A stretch of 64,000 bases of DNA from Penicillus capitatus. Taxonomy: Eukaryota; Chlorophyta. The notes under the pieces were generated by a model. It searched no databases. It saw nothing but the letters and a program-made list of their open reading frames with translations, and had not been told where the DNA came from. The stretch spans positions 2,170,001 to 2,234,000 of the forward strand of contig OZ287696.1 of NCBI GenBank assembly GCA_965649825.1, written 5' to 3'. The translations under genes were made by a program, and so were the position numbers. Numbering within the stretch: position 1 is the first letter of the stretch; the number at the start of each line of letters is the position of its first letter. Positions 24,673 to 34,196 of this stretch are shown here, piece by piece.

Positions 24673-25073
24673 TGTTCGGCCGGAGTGGACGGGGTCGGTC
24701 TTCTTCTGTAGCTGAACAATCCTTGCTTACCGTCTGTTTCTCAACGCTTTTGAGAACGTCAATTCGAATGAGACACTCTAGGTCCCATCGCTCACATTGC
24801 ACTACTCGCAAACACGTGTTACTGAGCGGATGATTTAATCATAACGGTTTACGTCAATCAGCTTACACTTTCTGATCCATTTGCTGTACTTTACCCTGTA
24901 GTGGCCAAACACAGGAAAGCAATGCACTTGATTTTGCAAGGAAACTGAAACGGCTCACATTCATCGACCATCAGATTGATGGATGTGCGATACCATGTCA
25001 AACAACGAACGGCGCGTTTACAAAGCACCCCAAAGAAAATTGTAAGATGCAGGAAGGAGGAGTCCACACAAGA

Positions 25074-25637
25074 TCAGTATGTTGAGTCATACTTCTCGTC
25101 TTCGTCCTCGTGGATGGCAGAGACAATGCCAGCGATAAGCACAAGGGGAGTCAAGATGCACAACGCAATCAGATTGGCCTTTCCGGCAATCCTCTCGTTG
25201 TGCACAGGCGAGTTGATGCCAAAAGTTCCACAGATCAGAAGAGGACAGAATAGGAAAAGTCCGAAAAAGAACAAGACCCAGTATATATTGCAGAAGGCAT
25301 CATCATTCTGGGGGTAGCAATAGGGTGTGATGGGCGGCTGACCATACATAGGCGGCTGCTGACCATACATAGGCGGCTGCTGGGCATACATCGGAGGCTG
25401 GCTGTACATCATTTGGCCGGCGCCAGCGGGCTGCTGTCCGTACGTTGTCTGGTTAGGGGCACTGGGAGCATGATATCCAGCAACTTGAATGGGTCTATCG
25501 GTATTTTCCCTGTCGGTCGTCTGCCGCGCCGGAGGTGTTTCCTTGTCCGGTATCTGCAACACACATTCAGTCAGAAAAACATGTGACGCCGTATGTCATA
25601 ACGGCTGGCAGTTTCATACCTTGCTGTACGAATACAT
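25074..25637 (-). CDS. Proline/tyrosine-rich two-helix membrane protein, tandem family copy 3
   Basis: Exons 25620-25637 (18 nt, MYSYSK) and 25074-25553 with a 66-nt phase-0 intron give 165 residues. After a polar leader comes a PPMYGQQ/PPMYAQQ repeat tract, then the family core CNIYWVLFFFGLFLFCPLL, GINSPVHNERIAGKANLIAL, a second helix and an acidic tail (IHEDEDEKYDSTY). It is closest to copy 2 in the core, but its repeat tract has a different unit, so the repeats arose or turned over independently after duplication. Confidence 0.78.
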
Positions 25638-25725
25638 GATCTCGCTGAAAACAACGAACGTTTCGCTTTAGTCGGTCAACGGCGTTTTGTTTGTTCGTTG
25701 TAAAATGAGAATAGTCGACGTCGCA

Positions 25726-26222
25726 TCATGTGCAGAAAATGGCATGCAGCTGCCGCGCAATGATGATCATATACAAGACAGGGTGGCGAAAACGCGTCGC
25801 AACGCATCGGAACGTCTCTTTGGTAATTGCTTGTCCTATTCCAAGCGCATTCCGCATGAGACCCGACTCTCTGATCACCGTAAAGACGCTTGAGATTACA
25901 TCTAAGCACTCCTGCCCATTGCTCATGAAGTGTTGGCGTGCTGTGTTTTCGCTTGCCTCGTTGTCGTGTATCTGGCGTCAGCCATCGTTTGCATGGTTCA
26001 CAGGCAGCAGTCATTGACATCCAGACGGAAGACATCGGCATGAATGGCCGACACATCCCACCAAATGTGATCGGAAATCTCGGAAAGACCATCACAAAGG
26101 CTGTTCACTGGTAGAACGTAGGATGAGCCAGTGAAACGTGTGGGGGTACTGGCAATTGTTTGCCGTTTTTTGCCGTTGTAGAAGGCGGTTTCATTCGCCA
26201 TGGTGAGAGATATCCTTTCCAT
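25726..26222 (-). CDS. Hypothetical protein, two exons
   Basis: Exons 26002-26222 and 25726-25951 are joined by a 50-nt GTGAAC...GGCAAG intron; 148 residues. The joined product reads smoothly (SDHIWWDVSAIHADVFRLD, then ENTARQHFMSNGQECLDVI), has no long hydrophobic helix except a short C-terminal one (PVLYMIIIARQLHAIF), and matches no family I know. The start may be 26222 or the in-frame ATG at 26201. The correct phase and typical intron size are the main evidence. Confidence 0.55.
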
Positions 26223-26278
26223 ACACTGCGGCGAAAGGACGGCGAGCAAACGAAGCTGCGACGGTGTCGTGCGTTTTG

Positions 26279-26659
26279 ATGCCGGAAAACAAGCACCCTG
26301 TCGTCGCCGACGACATTCACGAACTGCCAGCAGTTGCCTGCGTCCAAGATCATGAGATTTCGCGCACAGTTGTAACAAACATGCCATTGGAAAGTGTCGT
26401 GCACGAGTCTCGCAACGGCACGAAGACACTTCATTTCCAAGACAAATCTGTTCGCGTTTTGAACATCTTTTGCCAAAAGATCATTATTCGCAGTACTGAC
26501 ATGAAGGTGATGTTTGGATGGGTGGATGGATGGCGGATAGAATTGTGGGCCCAGACAACTTCGCTTCGGACTTGTATTATTGACGATCGCCTTAGTGTGA
26601 TCGTTGCCGGGCTCAAGGTCTACATCAGTCAGTGCACTTCTCCATCCCTCTTCTTTTGA
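26279..26659 (+). CDS. Doubtful hypothetical ORF
   Basis: An ATG-initiated frame of about 126 codons starts 57 bp from the divergent ATG at 26222. It looks protein-like (MPENKHPVVADDIHELPAVA), but a longer frame exists on the opposite strand across the same bases, and no splice signals help decide. I include it only as a candidate. Confidence 0.25.
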   Translation: MPENKHPVVADDIHELPAVACVQDHEISRTVVTNMPLESVVHESRNGTKTLHFQDKSVRVLNIFCQKIIIRSTDMKVMFGWVDGWRIELWAQTTSLRTCIIDDRLSVIVAGLKVYISQCTSPSLFF

Positions 26660-27252
26660 ATCTGGTGCGTGAGTGGCGTCCATCCAGCGTGATCGGCGCG
26701 CTTCTCTTTGTCTCGCACACTGAAATGCTCTTTTCAGTGAAAGACTGGGTAATTTCATTTCACGTTGTCTGTCTGTCTGTCTGGGTCCTGCACTTAAGAA
26801 GTCACAAATGGATTCAAGAAAAGGTACAACAAACACATGTTCACGCGAACAGGGCATGAGAGCCGAAAGAACACAGAACACGATTTCAGCTCAATGTGCA
26901 CGCACGCGCATGCAAATCCAGTAAACACATTTTCCGGCTGCCAAACGACTTCCAACTTTGAGAGATGTTTCTGCGTGTTTCGATTTGTTTGATGCAAATC
27001 AAGTAAAGTCGAGACTGTCAAACCAACATAGTATTCAACGGAACAGGTTCTCCTGTTTATTTTTGTCCCATTCAACAAACGTGACATGACCGTGGAGAGA
27101 AGAGGCATCATTGCCGCGACAACATATCACGCTGAGTGAAATGGGATGCAATAAACTCTAATGATTTCTTGTTTCGATGAGTTTGCGCATGCCACACCGT
27201 TTGGACCTTCCAACTGGTGATCACTCGGGCAAACAGACGGTTTCGGAGATCG
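26660..27252. other. Intergenic with a (GTCT)n microsatellite
   Basis: A short GTCT tetranucleotide run lies at about 26769-26785. Otherwise I see nothing supported. Confidence 0.5.
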
Positions 27253-27720
27253 CTATTTATTTGCCAACTTTGCAGCCCCCCTTTCTTCAAGAGTACTTAG
27301 GGAGACACCTCCCCGTATAACACTTCCCTGTAGGATATTCTCTTCGTCGTCGTCGTCCTCGTCCCAGCAACAAGGAAGGGCATACCAGGGTTCAAAGTAG
27401 AACAGCGCAGTGGAGACCAGGCTACTGAGTAAGCCAACAGCAGAAACCAAAACTAACTGCATCGCCAGGTCTTTGAATTTCTTCTCTCTGCTTCGACACG
27501 GATCTTCTTCTGCAGAAGAAAATGGACAGAAGCACTCGCCATCGCAGAGAAAAGTGGGTGCGTAGTCGTTTCCCGCACTTTTACGTTCGAAGCAGCACAC
27601 GCCAGTATCCGAACACTGACAGTACTTGTCGTAGCTTGCATCTGAAAAGTAAAGAATGGCGAGAACCGTTGTGCTGAGCAAGAAAACGACAAGCGATACG
27701 GAAACGCCTTTCTCGTTCAT
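27253..27720 (-). CDS. Small cysteine-rich membrane protein
   Basis: This intronless frame of 155 codons starts at ATG 27720. The N-terminal helix (VSVSLVVFLLSTTVLAILYF) can be a signal anchor. A cysteine-rich loop of about 45 residues follows (CQCSDTGVCCFERK...CDGECFCPF), then a second helix (AMQLVLVSAVGLLSSLVSTA), then an acidic tail after CCWDEDDDDEEN. Two TM segments enclosing a cysteine-paired lumenal or extracellular loop are evident. I do not recognise the family. Upstream in-frame sequence to 27828 has no ATG close by and is probably 5' UTR. Confidence 0.6.
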   Translation of the reverse strand: MNEKGVSVSLVVFLLSTTVLAILYFSDASYDKYCQCSDTGVCCFERKSAGNDYAPTFLCDGECFCPFSSAEEDPCRSREKKFKDLAMQLVLVSAVGLLSSLVSTALFYFEPWYALPCCWDEDDDDEENILQGSVIRGGVSLSTLEERGAAKLANK

Positions 27721-28697
27721 GATGTTCGCTTTCAGAAGACAATCCAGGAACAAGGAAAGAAATCGAAATCGCGTGTAAATGAACACCGGCGAAGCAGTTA
27801 TGTAGCGGCGGATTAACCGACAACTCAAATGAACATCGCCTCGGGAGAAATGAATAAAATTGAATGCAGATTTGTCGCAGGAAATCCATTGGGGTGGCGA
27901 GAGGATGCAGTTTGTTGTGAGAGGCGCATCACAATTCTGCTGCGCATTTTAGACAGCAAGGCAAAGAAAGGAGCCACGCAGACAAAAGTGAAATCTCACA
28001 CGGTGAACCACCAGCAGCCATCCGCCATAACCGCTAAGATGGGAATTTCAGGAGGAACAATCTAACCAGAGCACCACAATATGTGAAGTCCAAGAGGGGA
28101 ACACAGCATCAACTTCATTAGTGTGTCAGCATTGTTGGGCGCTTGTGGCTGTACCCTGTTATCTAACAGAAGCTGATATGAAGCTGCATACAATGCCGTT
28201 CCTTTTAACCATATTTCGAACGAATTTCCAAGTATCACTCGGGGAGGCCAGCCATCTCACGAATCTCCACGAGGTGCAAAAGACAAAGAGAGTCGGGTTT
28301 TCATGTCCGAGACATTTCCGCACGCGTTCGTCTGTTCTCGATGAACTGTTTGCTGTCTATGCATGCACAGCCGTGTGTCGTCCGTGTTCGTTGTACTCTC
28401 TCCTAGTCAGTCACTGACGAGAGACGAAGCCGAACAGCAACCATGACAAAAGGCATCATCGTTTACGCGATCCACCGTCGCGGAGAAGGTGCGACAAGAC
28501 GGCACGAAGGAAATGTGGACAGCGACTGACAACGCAGAATGGCTGTGTAACGCTGCGCATTGGCACAAGGACGTTGTTTGACAGGAACCAGATTATCTGC
28601 ACCCCTGCTTCGAAGAAGAATACAGGGACCGCAGTTCGTTTTGAGTCAAACCGGAGCACGACGTAGCTCGTTGACCTCCACACTGCCTACAGACACG
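27721..28697. other. Intergenic between divergent genes
   Basis: This region should hold the two promoters of the genes starting at 27720 (minus) and 28698 (plus). A plus frame at 28121-28417 lacks splice context and is not called. Confidence 0.5.
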
Positions 28698-29861
28698 ATG
28701 TCTTCATCCAACTCTCAAGATGCAGTTCCGTATCTGGCTATCGGTTGGGTGATTCTTGTCAACATTGTTCTTTATCTCGTCAACGAGAACTCGATTCTGC
28801 AAAGATGCATCGACCTGCGAGGAAGACTTCTTTGCGTGACAAACAGCAACAATGGAAGTCGGCATCCAAAGCAGTTTCTCTGTTGGGATATTTTGAACCC
28901 AGACGACACAGTAGAATCCCTTCAAGTCCACTATCCAAAGGAAGATGGCTTGTGCCCCAGGTCAGTGGTGTGGTATCCCTCAACGTTCTGCTTGTTTACA
29001 GAATAGTGGCGCTGATTTCTTTTGGATTCACCATTCTGTATCAGGCAGGTTATATAGTAGCAACGGATTTTCTGTATTCTTTCATCCTGAGCAGGGATTG
29101 TGGGGATCTGGATTTTCCAGTCCCACTTTCAATTGGGTGATCTACTTCTCAAACTGGACCTATGTTGGTTTCGGTCTCTACTGGGTGTCGGGCATCGCAA
29201 TCTTGCTGACAGTGCGTGATGCGCCTATCTGCATTTCACCTCTCCATTCGTCTTCTTCGTAGAAACTGTGGCTGTATCCGGATGCGAAAGTGACTCAATG
29301 GACGCTCCTCCATAAAGGCTCCTTATTGCTTTTCGAGACCGTCTGCACAGCATCCGCATTTCTGACACTTTTTTACTGGACAGTCCTCTACGATGGCGTC
29401 ACGGTCGAGCTGGACAACGTCATGCGTCATGGGGTAAATGTCGCTACCATGCTCGTCGAGCTGTTGATGACGCGCTTCCCAATCGTTTCCTACCACCTTC
29501 AGGTATGCAGCCTTCCTTCCATTATTCCTCTCTGATGCAAACAGACCCTTTGCAGCCGGCGTGTATGTACGTAACGATCTACGCCATCTTCCAGTGGACA
29601 TACTATATCATTTCGAATGACTGGATCTATGGTGCGCTTGACTGGAACAATGGAATGGCCATCGCCTACTATATCGCCATTCCCCTCCTCGTCACTCTTT
29701 GCTTCTTTATGATGTGATAAAGCCGTCACCCTTGGTGTTTCTCACACGGTTTGTTTGCCAGGTATGCCGTCGCCTGGGTTAGGGAAACGATGATCGTCCG
29801 AAGACAATCGAACTATCGTATCGTGCGGGCCCAAGAGGTCCAAATGAGCGCGATGCTCTGA
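28698..29861 (+). CDS. Rolling-stone-like multi-pass membrane protein
   Basis: Six exons (28698-28960, 29002-29056, 29095-29211, 29263-29502, 29556-29713, 29762-29861) with 38-53-nt introns give 310 residues. Six or so hydrophobic helices are visible (e.g. VALISFGFTILYQAGY, FNWVIYFSNWTYVGFGLYWV, LFETVCTASAFLTLFYWTVL). Landmarks resembling the Drosophila rolling stone / FAR-17a-like group are the YFSNW segment, a VMRHGVNVATMLVELL helix, and LDWNNGMAIAYYIAIPLL near the end. Metazoan relatives act in membrane events such as myoblast fusion; in an alga the role is unknown. The 29056/29095 junction is the least certain. Confidence 0.7.
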
Positions 29862-29953
29862 CGTGACGTTTCATTGTGTGCATTGCTCGATTCTGAGAGA
29901 TCGTCTGAGATCTACGCTTTGTCCATCGCACTTCGTTTCATCTGGTACGCGAG

Positions 29954-30930
29954 ATGTCTGCCTCCCGGATCGCAACCCAGATCACGGCTAAGCCCGCCGC
30001 AGCATTCGGCAGACATGGACGCGTACAGGTCATCGCTTTCCGACAAAGAGGCAACTGTGTAAAGAGCGTACGCGTGTCGTCAAGGGAACGAGAAACATTC
30101 GAGTTCGAGCAGAGGCGGACCGACAAGTGTGGTATCCGGGTAATGAACCTCCGGCTTGGTTAGACGGAAGTCTGCCCGGCGATTACGGCTTCGATCCTCT
30201 CGGATTGGGTTCTGACCCGGAAACACTGAAGTGGATGGCCGACGCTGAAGTCATCCACGGGCGTTTCGCAATGATGGGCACCGCTGGAATCTTGATTCCC
30301 GGCGTACAACAATGGACAAGGATCATCTCGATGCTCAAATGTCCATACATAGGTATTGACAAAAATCGGTATCCTAAACGTACCACAATGGTACGAAGCC
30401 GGAAAGGTTGCCATCGAGAACTCCAGCATCCCTTTCCGTAACGCAATTGCCTGACTGACGTTATACCAAACACTCCATGTTCGCTCTTTAGCTGCTTTGC
30501 TGGTCACACAGCTGTTTCTGATGGGATGGGTAGAGGTTCGGCGCTATCAGGATTTCAAGAATCCAGGATCTCAAGCAGACGGAGGATTCCTGGGTATCAA
30601 AGAGCCATTCAAAGGTGAGATACTGTTGCACTGTCTGGACTTTGGTTTTGGTGAGCGTCCTGTTTTGCATCAGGTACCGGTGTCAGTTCCTATCCTGGCG
30701 GCATGTTTTTTGATCCCTTTGGATTCGCCAAGGGAGACGAAAAGTCTGTGAGAGAACTCAAAGTGAAGGAGATCAAGAACGGAAGACTGGCAATGATTTC
30801 GATGCTCGGATATTTTGCCCAGTATGCCGCCACAGGGAAAGGACCCGTCGACAACTGGTTTGACCATCTTGCAGACCCATACCACGTGAATTTCACATCG
30901 AATGGCGTGTCCCTGCCCTTCTTGGGTTAA
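29954..30930 (+). CDS. LHCA: Photosystem I light-harvesting chlorophyll a/b-binding protein (Lhca-type)
   Basis: Five exons (29954-30028, 30085-30303, 30353-30437, 30492-30614, 30674-30930) with introns of 49-59 nt give 252 residues. An N-terminal basic, S/T/A-rich transit peptide ([18 protein letters not shown]) is followed by the mature start [17 protein letters not shown]. Helix B carries the chlorophyll ligand motif [12 protein letters not shown]. The central part has the Lhca-typical [17 protein letters not shown] and [19 protein letters not shown]. Helix A near the C-terminus has [20 protein letters not shown], followed by a WFDHLADP tail. It would bind pigments in the thylakoid LHCI antenna around photosystem I. 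The green-type sequence is a strong lineage marker. I cannot say which Lhca number it is. Confidence 0.95.
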
Positions 30931-31042
30931 ACGTCATCAAAGACACTCCGCTCTCAGACGAAGGGACCTTCTCTTTCTGGGTTTTGTTGTTAAACAGATA
31001 CATTTTTGTATCCATACACTATGTGAAGAAAACGGCTAAAAC

Positions 31043-31669
31043 TCAGTCTAGAGGATGTCTTCCGACGATAGTCGTCCAATGGGACTGTACTTGCAATGGA
31101 ACCGACCTAGACATCTCGACGTGATCACCAGGAACGCGTGCATTGGTGTGGGCACCTTCGATGCCGCTTGACGTGAAAAACGAAACAAAGAGGCGTCCTA
31201 ATGCAGCATTCTTCAGAAGCACTTGTGCTTCTGTGTGGTACGCCCTTGCTGAGAACAATTGTCGTGCGAGAATCGAAGAAGTGAAACGTAGGGTTACCTT
31301 CTATTAACGTTCGTTCTGCGTCGTGTGCATTATTGAAGGCAACGCAGTGAAGAGTGTTGTCCGTTTCGCCCCACAAGTACACACCCTTCGCTGCGTGATA
31401 GAATCCATCGACCTTTTCGGATCATGCATTCAGCAGAAGAGATAGTGGATAGAGAGATCTCTTCACCACGAATGTCTTTTGACGACTTCTTACAGAGCCC
31501 TTCACACTTCCGTCGGCTCCAAAGTGCAATTCATAGTCCATGAAACACTGATCATCTCTATCTTTCGCCTGTGCCGTGTATCTAAGTGGTATGCGACATT
31601 TGATCTCAGAAACACACGTACGTCGCTTTGCGTACCTTCCGCTCGGCGGAACTGTTTGTGGAACTTCAT
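31043..31669 (-). CDS. Hypothetical protein, four exons
   Basis: Exons 31636-31669, 31494-31561, 31298-31412 and 31043-31248 (introns 74, 81 and 49 nt) give 140 residues in phase. The joined product reads well across junctions (DYELHFGADGSVKGS into VDGFYHAAKGVYLWGET, then AYHTEAQVLLKNAALG). It has no TM helix or signal peptide and no motif I recognise. The third junction (GTAACC...TCAG) is clear. The first exon and its 74-nt intron are the weakest part. Confidence 0.5.
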
Positions 31670-31900
31670 TTAAGTGCGAATCGCGAACGGCGATGCGATA
31701 TCGAGCGAGTTGTGCTACCTGAAGAGAATCGCCATTGCAGTGCCGATTTAAACATCACCGATCGGCGATGTCTTTTCCTACTTTTGTGAGTCCACGCTTT
31801 GTCGGTCTTGCACCATTCTCCACAAATGCAATGCAGATCTGGCGGCATATGATAGGTATTCTAAAACAGATATGTGTGAGATGCGTGACCCTGATTGACC

Positions 31901-32107
31901 TCAAACGGCGATCCGCGCGTGCATGAAAGCGAGAAGAAGTGCGACAAGGATGATGATAGCCACCAGCCAATGCTCGTCTGCTTCCTCGATCTGCTCCGTC
32001 GCTGCAAGGACAGACCTGACGGCTGATGTAAACAGCAATGCGATATACAGCATCTGCTCACGAGTCAACTCACGTCGCATCGAACAGTCGTCTTTCGACG
32101 TTCGCAT
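31901..32107 (-). CDS. Small tail-anchored membrane protein (68 aa)
   Basis: An intronless ATG frame has a charged N-terminus (MRTSKDDCSMRRELTREQ), a moderately hydrophobic helix (MLYIALLFTSAVRSVLA), an acidic hinge (TEQIEEADEHW) and a strongly hydrophobic C-terminal helix (LVAIIILVALLLAFMHARI) ending seven residues from the stop. That is the layout of a tail-anchored ER/mitochondrial protein. It is divergent from the YTH gene, with only 27 bp between the two ATGs. Confidence 0.5.
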   Translation of the reverse strand: MRTSKDDCSMRRELTREQMLYIALLFTSAVRSVLAATEQIEEADEHWLVAIIILVALLLAFMHARIAV

Positions 32108-32134
32108 TTCTCGCAATTGTTGTCGGGAACAAGA

Positions 32135-34196
32135 ATGGGAGAACTCTTAACAGGTCTCTACGGCGATCTGCTGGAACTGGAAGAAGTCTCCGAAAGGCCT
32201 CGTGCGAATGAACCCCCAACGCAAGCGACAAATAACGGAGACGCTGTGGAACAAGCAAACGCGGATGCACGTACCCCGCCACCAAATCGGGAAAGCTTGC
32301 CATCCATTACCAGAACTCCGGGAGTGATTCCGCAGAGCACTCCACGTCACTTCTCTCCTCGCATCCCCGTCGACATGGTCGTCTATCGTTGCCATTCGCT
32401 CCATAACGATTTGTGTTCTGGTCTGCAGAAACATGCGTCGCCAACGAAAGAGAAAGTGAAGTACTTTATCATGAAATCGAACAACAGCACAAACATCGAC
32501 CGTTCCTTGGCCTCGGGAGTCTGGTCGACACAGCATCACAACGAGGCAAAACTCAACAATGCCTTTCTGGATGGATTCGAAGTCCGACTCGTTTTCTCGA
32601 TCAACCAGAGTGGGCACTTTCAAGGGTGATATCTGCTGTCTGCTCTTCTGTCGTTGATCAATGAAAGAATGTGACAGATTTGCTACGATGAAATCTGCCA
32701 TCGGTAGGGGACCTAAGCACAATATATGGGTAGGGTCTGCCTGGGGTGGCTTCTTTGAGATCGACTGGCAGCTGCAGTACGACTTTCCTTTCAACCGGTT
32801 TGAGCACTTATCTAATCCACTTAACGAAGGTGCGGCGTGTTGCCTTTTGCCAGTGTCATGCAGATGATGGGTTGGTGGCTTAGGTAAACCAGTGAAGTTT
32901 GCCAGAGACGGGCAGGAGATTCCAGGAGATATCGGCAATGAAATGGTTCGAATTATGCAAGACATTGCAAGAGCAAATGGAGTGACGAAGCCCGTCGTTC
33001 CCAACCAGTTGAAAGTGGAGCCATATCCACCCAGCAGTTTTTCAGAGGGCAGATCGGCGTCTGCGGATCGACGAGATGGTTTCGTGCCAAGAGATCGAGG
33101 AATGGGAAGAGCCCGTGGACATGGATATCGATGGGGGGATGGATATGGACGGTATGGTGGCAGTTACAGTCAGTACCCATATCCTTCAGACTCCACCTAT
33201 CCCTACTCTTCCAGATGGAACGAAGGGTCTTACTACAATCATCCTTATGCTGGACCGTATTCACGGGACAGTTATGGACCTTGGGGTCGAACTCCTGTAG
33301 ACGATGGCGCTTATGGTCTAACGGCAGATCGCAAGAGGCCGAGATCGCCATCGCAGCTTCAATCTTCGCCGAGAAAAAAGTCACTGTATGAGATGACGTA
33401 TGACGAATACTTGGACTGCTACCAGAAAGTCCAGGAAAGAATCCAGGAGGTGATGTACACTGGAGAGCTTTGGAAAGCTCTTGGCATGGTACCGGAGAAC
33501 TATGAATGGACAGAGGATGACCAGAGACGAATAAAGGAGAGTGGCTGGTTCTCTGCATGGTTTGGCACATTGGCGGGTGATGGCATTAGACAAAACGCCT
33601 CTGGACATCCTCCCGCAGAAGACGCGGAAAGCAGTTCAGGAAGTCGAGTCATGACCGATGCCGAGTAAGCTTTTCTTTCAACATGGACATCGATCGAGTC
33701 AGTAGATAGCGGGAAAGCCTCTGTGAAATTTCTGCCCTGCTGTTAGTTGAATGGACATGAGATGCGTTTAGTGTCGGTGAATGGTGATGCAATTCATAAG
33801 TCTGCACATTTTATACACAGTTGAACAGCGCATGTGGCTTTGTGTATACGATACACGCGTTCTATCTCTCTTCGACCAAGAATGCGGATATCTGTATGAA
33901 CTGATGGCAGTCTTGTAGCTAGTGTTCTAATAATCCACTCATTCGCTGCCTCGTTTGCAATGGACTGTTTCATGCTGTGTGCTTGCAGGTTTGTTGAAGT
34001 GTGTCGTGAATTCTGCGGCGAACAACTGCAGTTTGATGAAGGCAAGATTCGTGCATACTACGAGAAGATGAACAGGGTGAGAGGGCTAACAGCACATGTG
34101 ATAGACTCGAGATGCTCTTGATAAGATCTACAAAAAAACTTGATCCATTTGCAGAGAGTTATCGTCAAACTGCAGAAGTTTCAGAAAGATCACTAA
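32135..34196 (+). CDS. YTH-domain RNA-binding protein (YTHDC1-like m6A reader)
   Basis: YTH proteins bind N6-methyladenosine in RNA. Six exons (32135-32368, 32429-32625, 32678-32829, 32884-33664, 33989-34076, 34155-34196) give 497 residues. The YTH domain spans exons 2-4: YFIMKSNNSTNIDRSLASG, GVWSTQHHNEAKLN, VRLVFSINQSGHFQG, then WVGSAWGGFFEIDWQ and LNEGKPVKFARDGQEI. The tryptophans of the m6A cage (GVWST, SAWGG) are visible. The domain is followed by an R/G/Y-rich low-complexity tract and a basic stretch (DRKRPRSPS), as in nuclear YTHDC1. The TAA at 33666 overlaps a GTAAGC donor. Splicing over 324 nt adds FVEVCREFCGEQLQFDEG and a short helix. The final stop overlaps the stop of the convergent SOQ1 gene. 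Confidence 0.9.

Noticed and set aside
26105-26881. 258-codon minus-strand frame
   Set aside because: No ATG-initiated domain, overlaps the supported two-exon gene at 25726-26222 in another frame, and shows no splice consistency.
32147-33004. 285-codon minus-strand frame
   Set aside because: It is antisense to the YTH gene, whose motifs and splice phases are clear.
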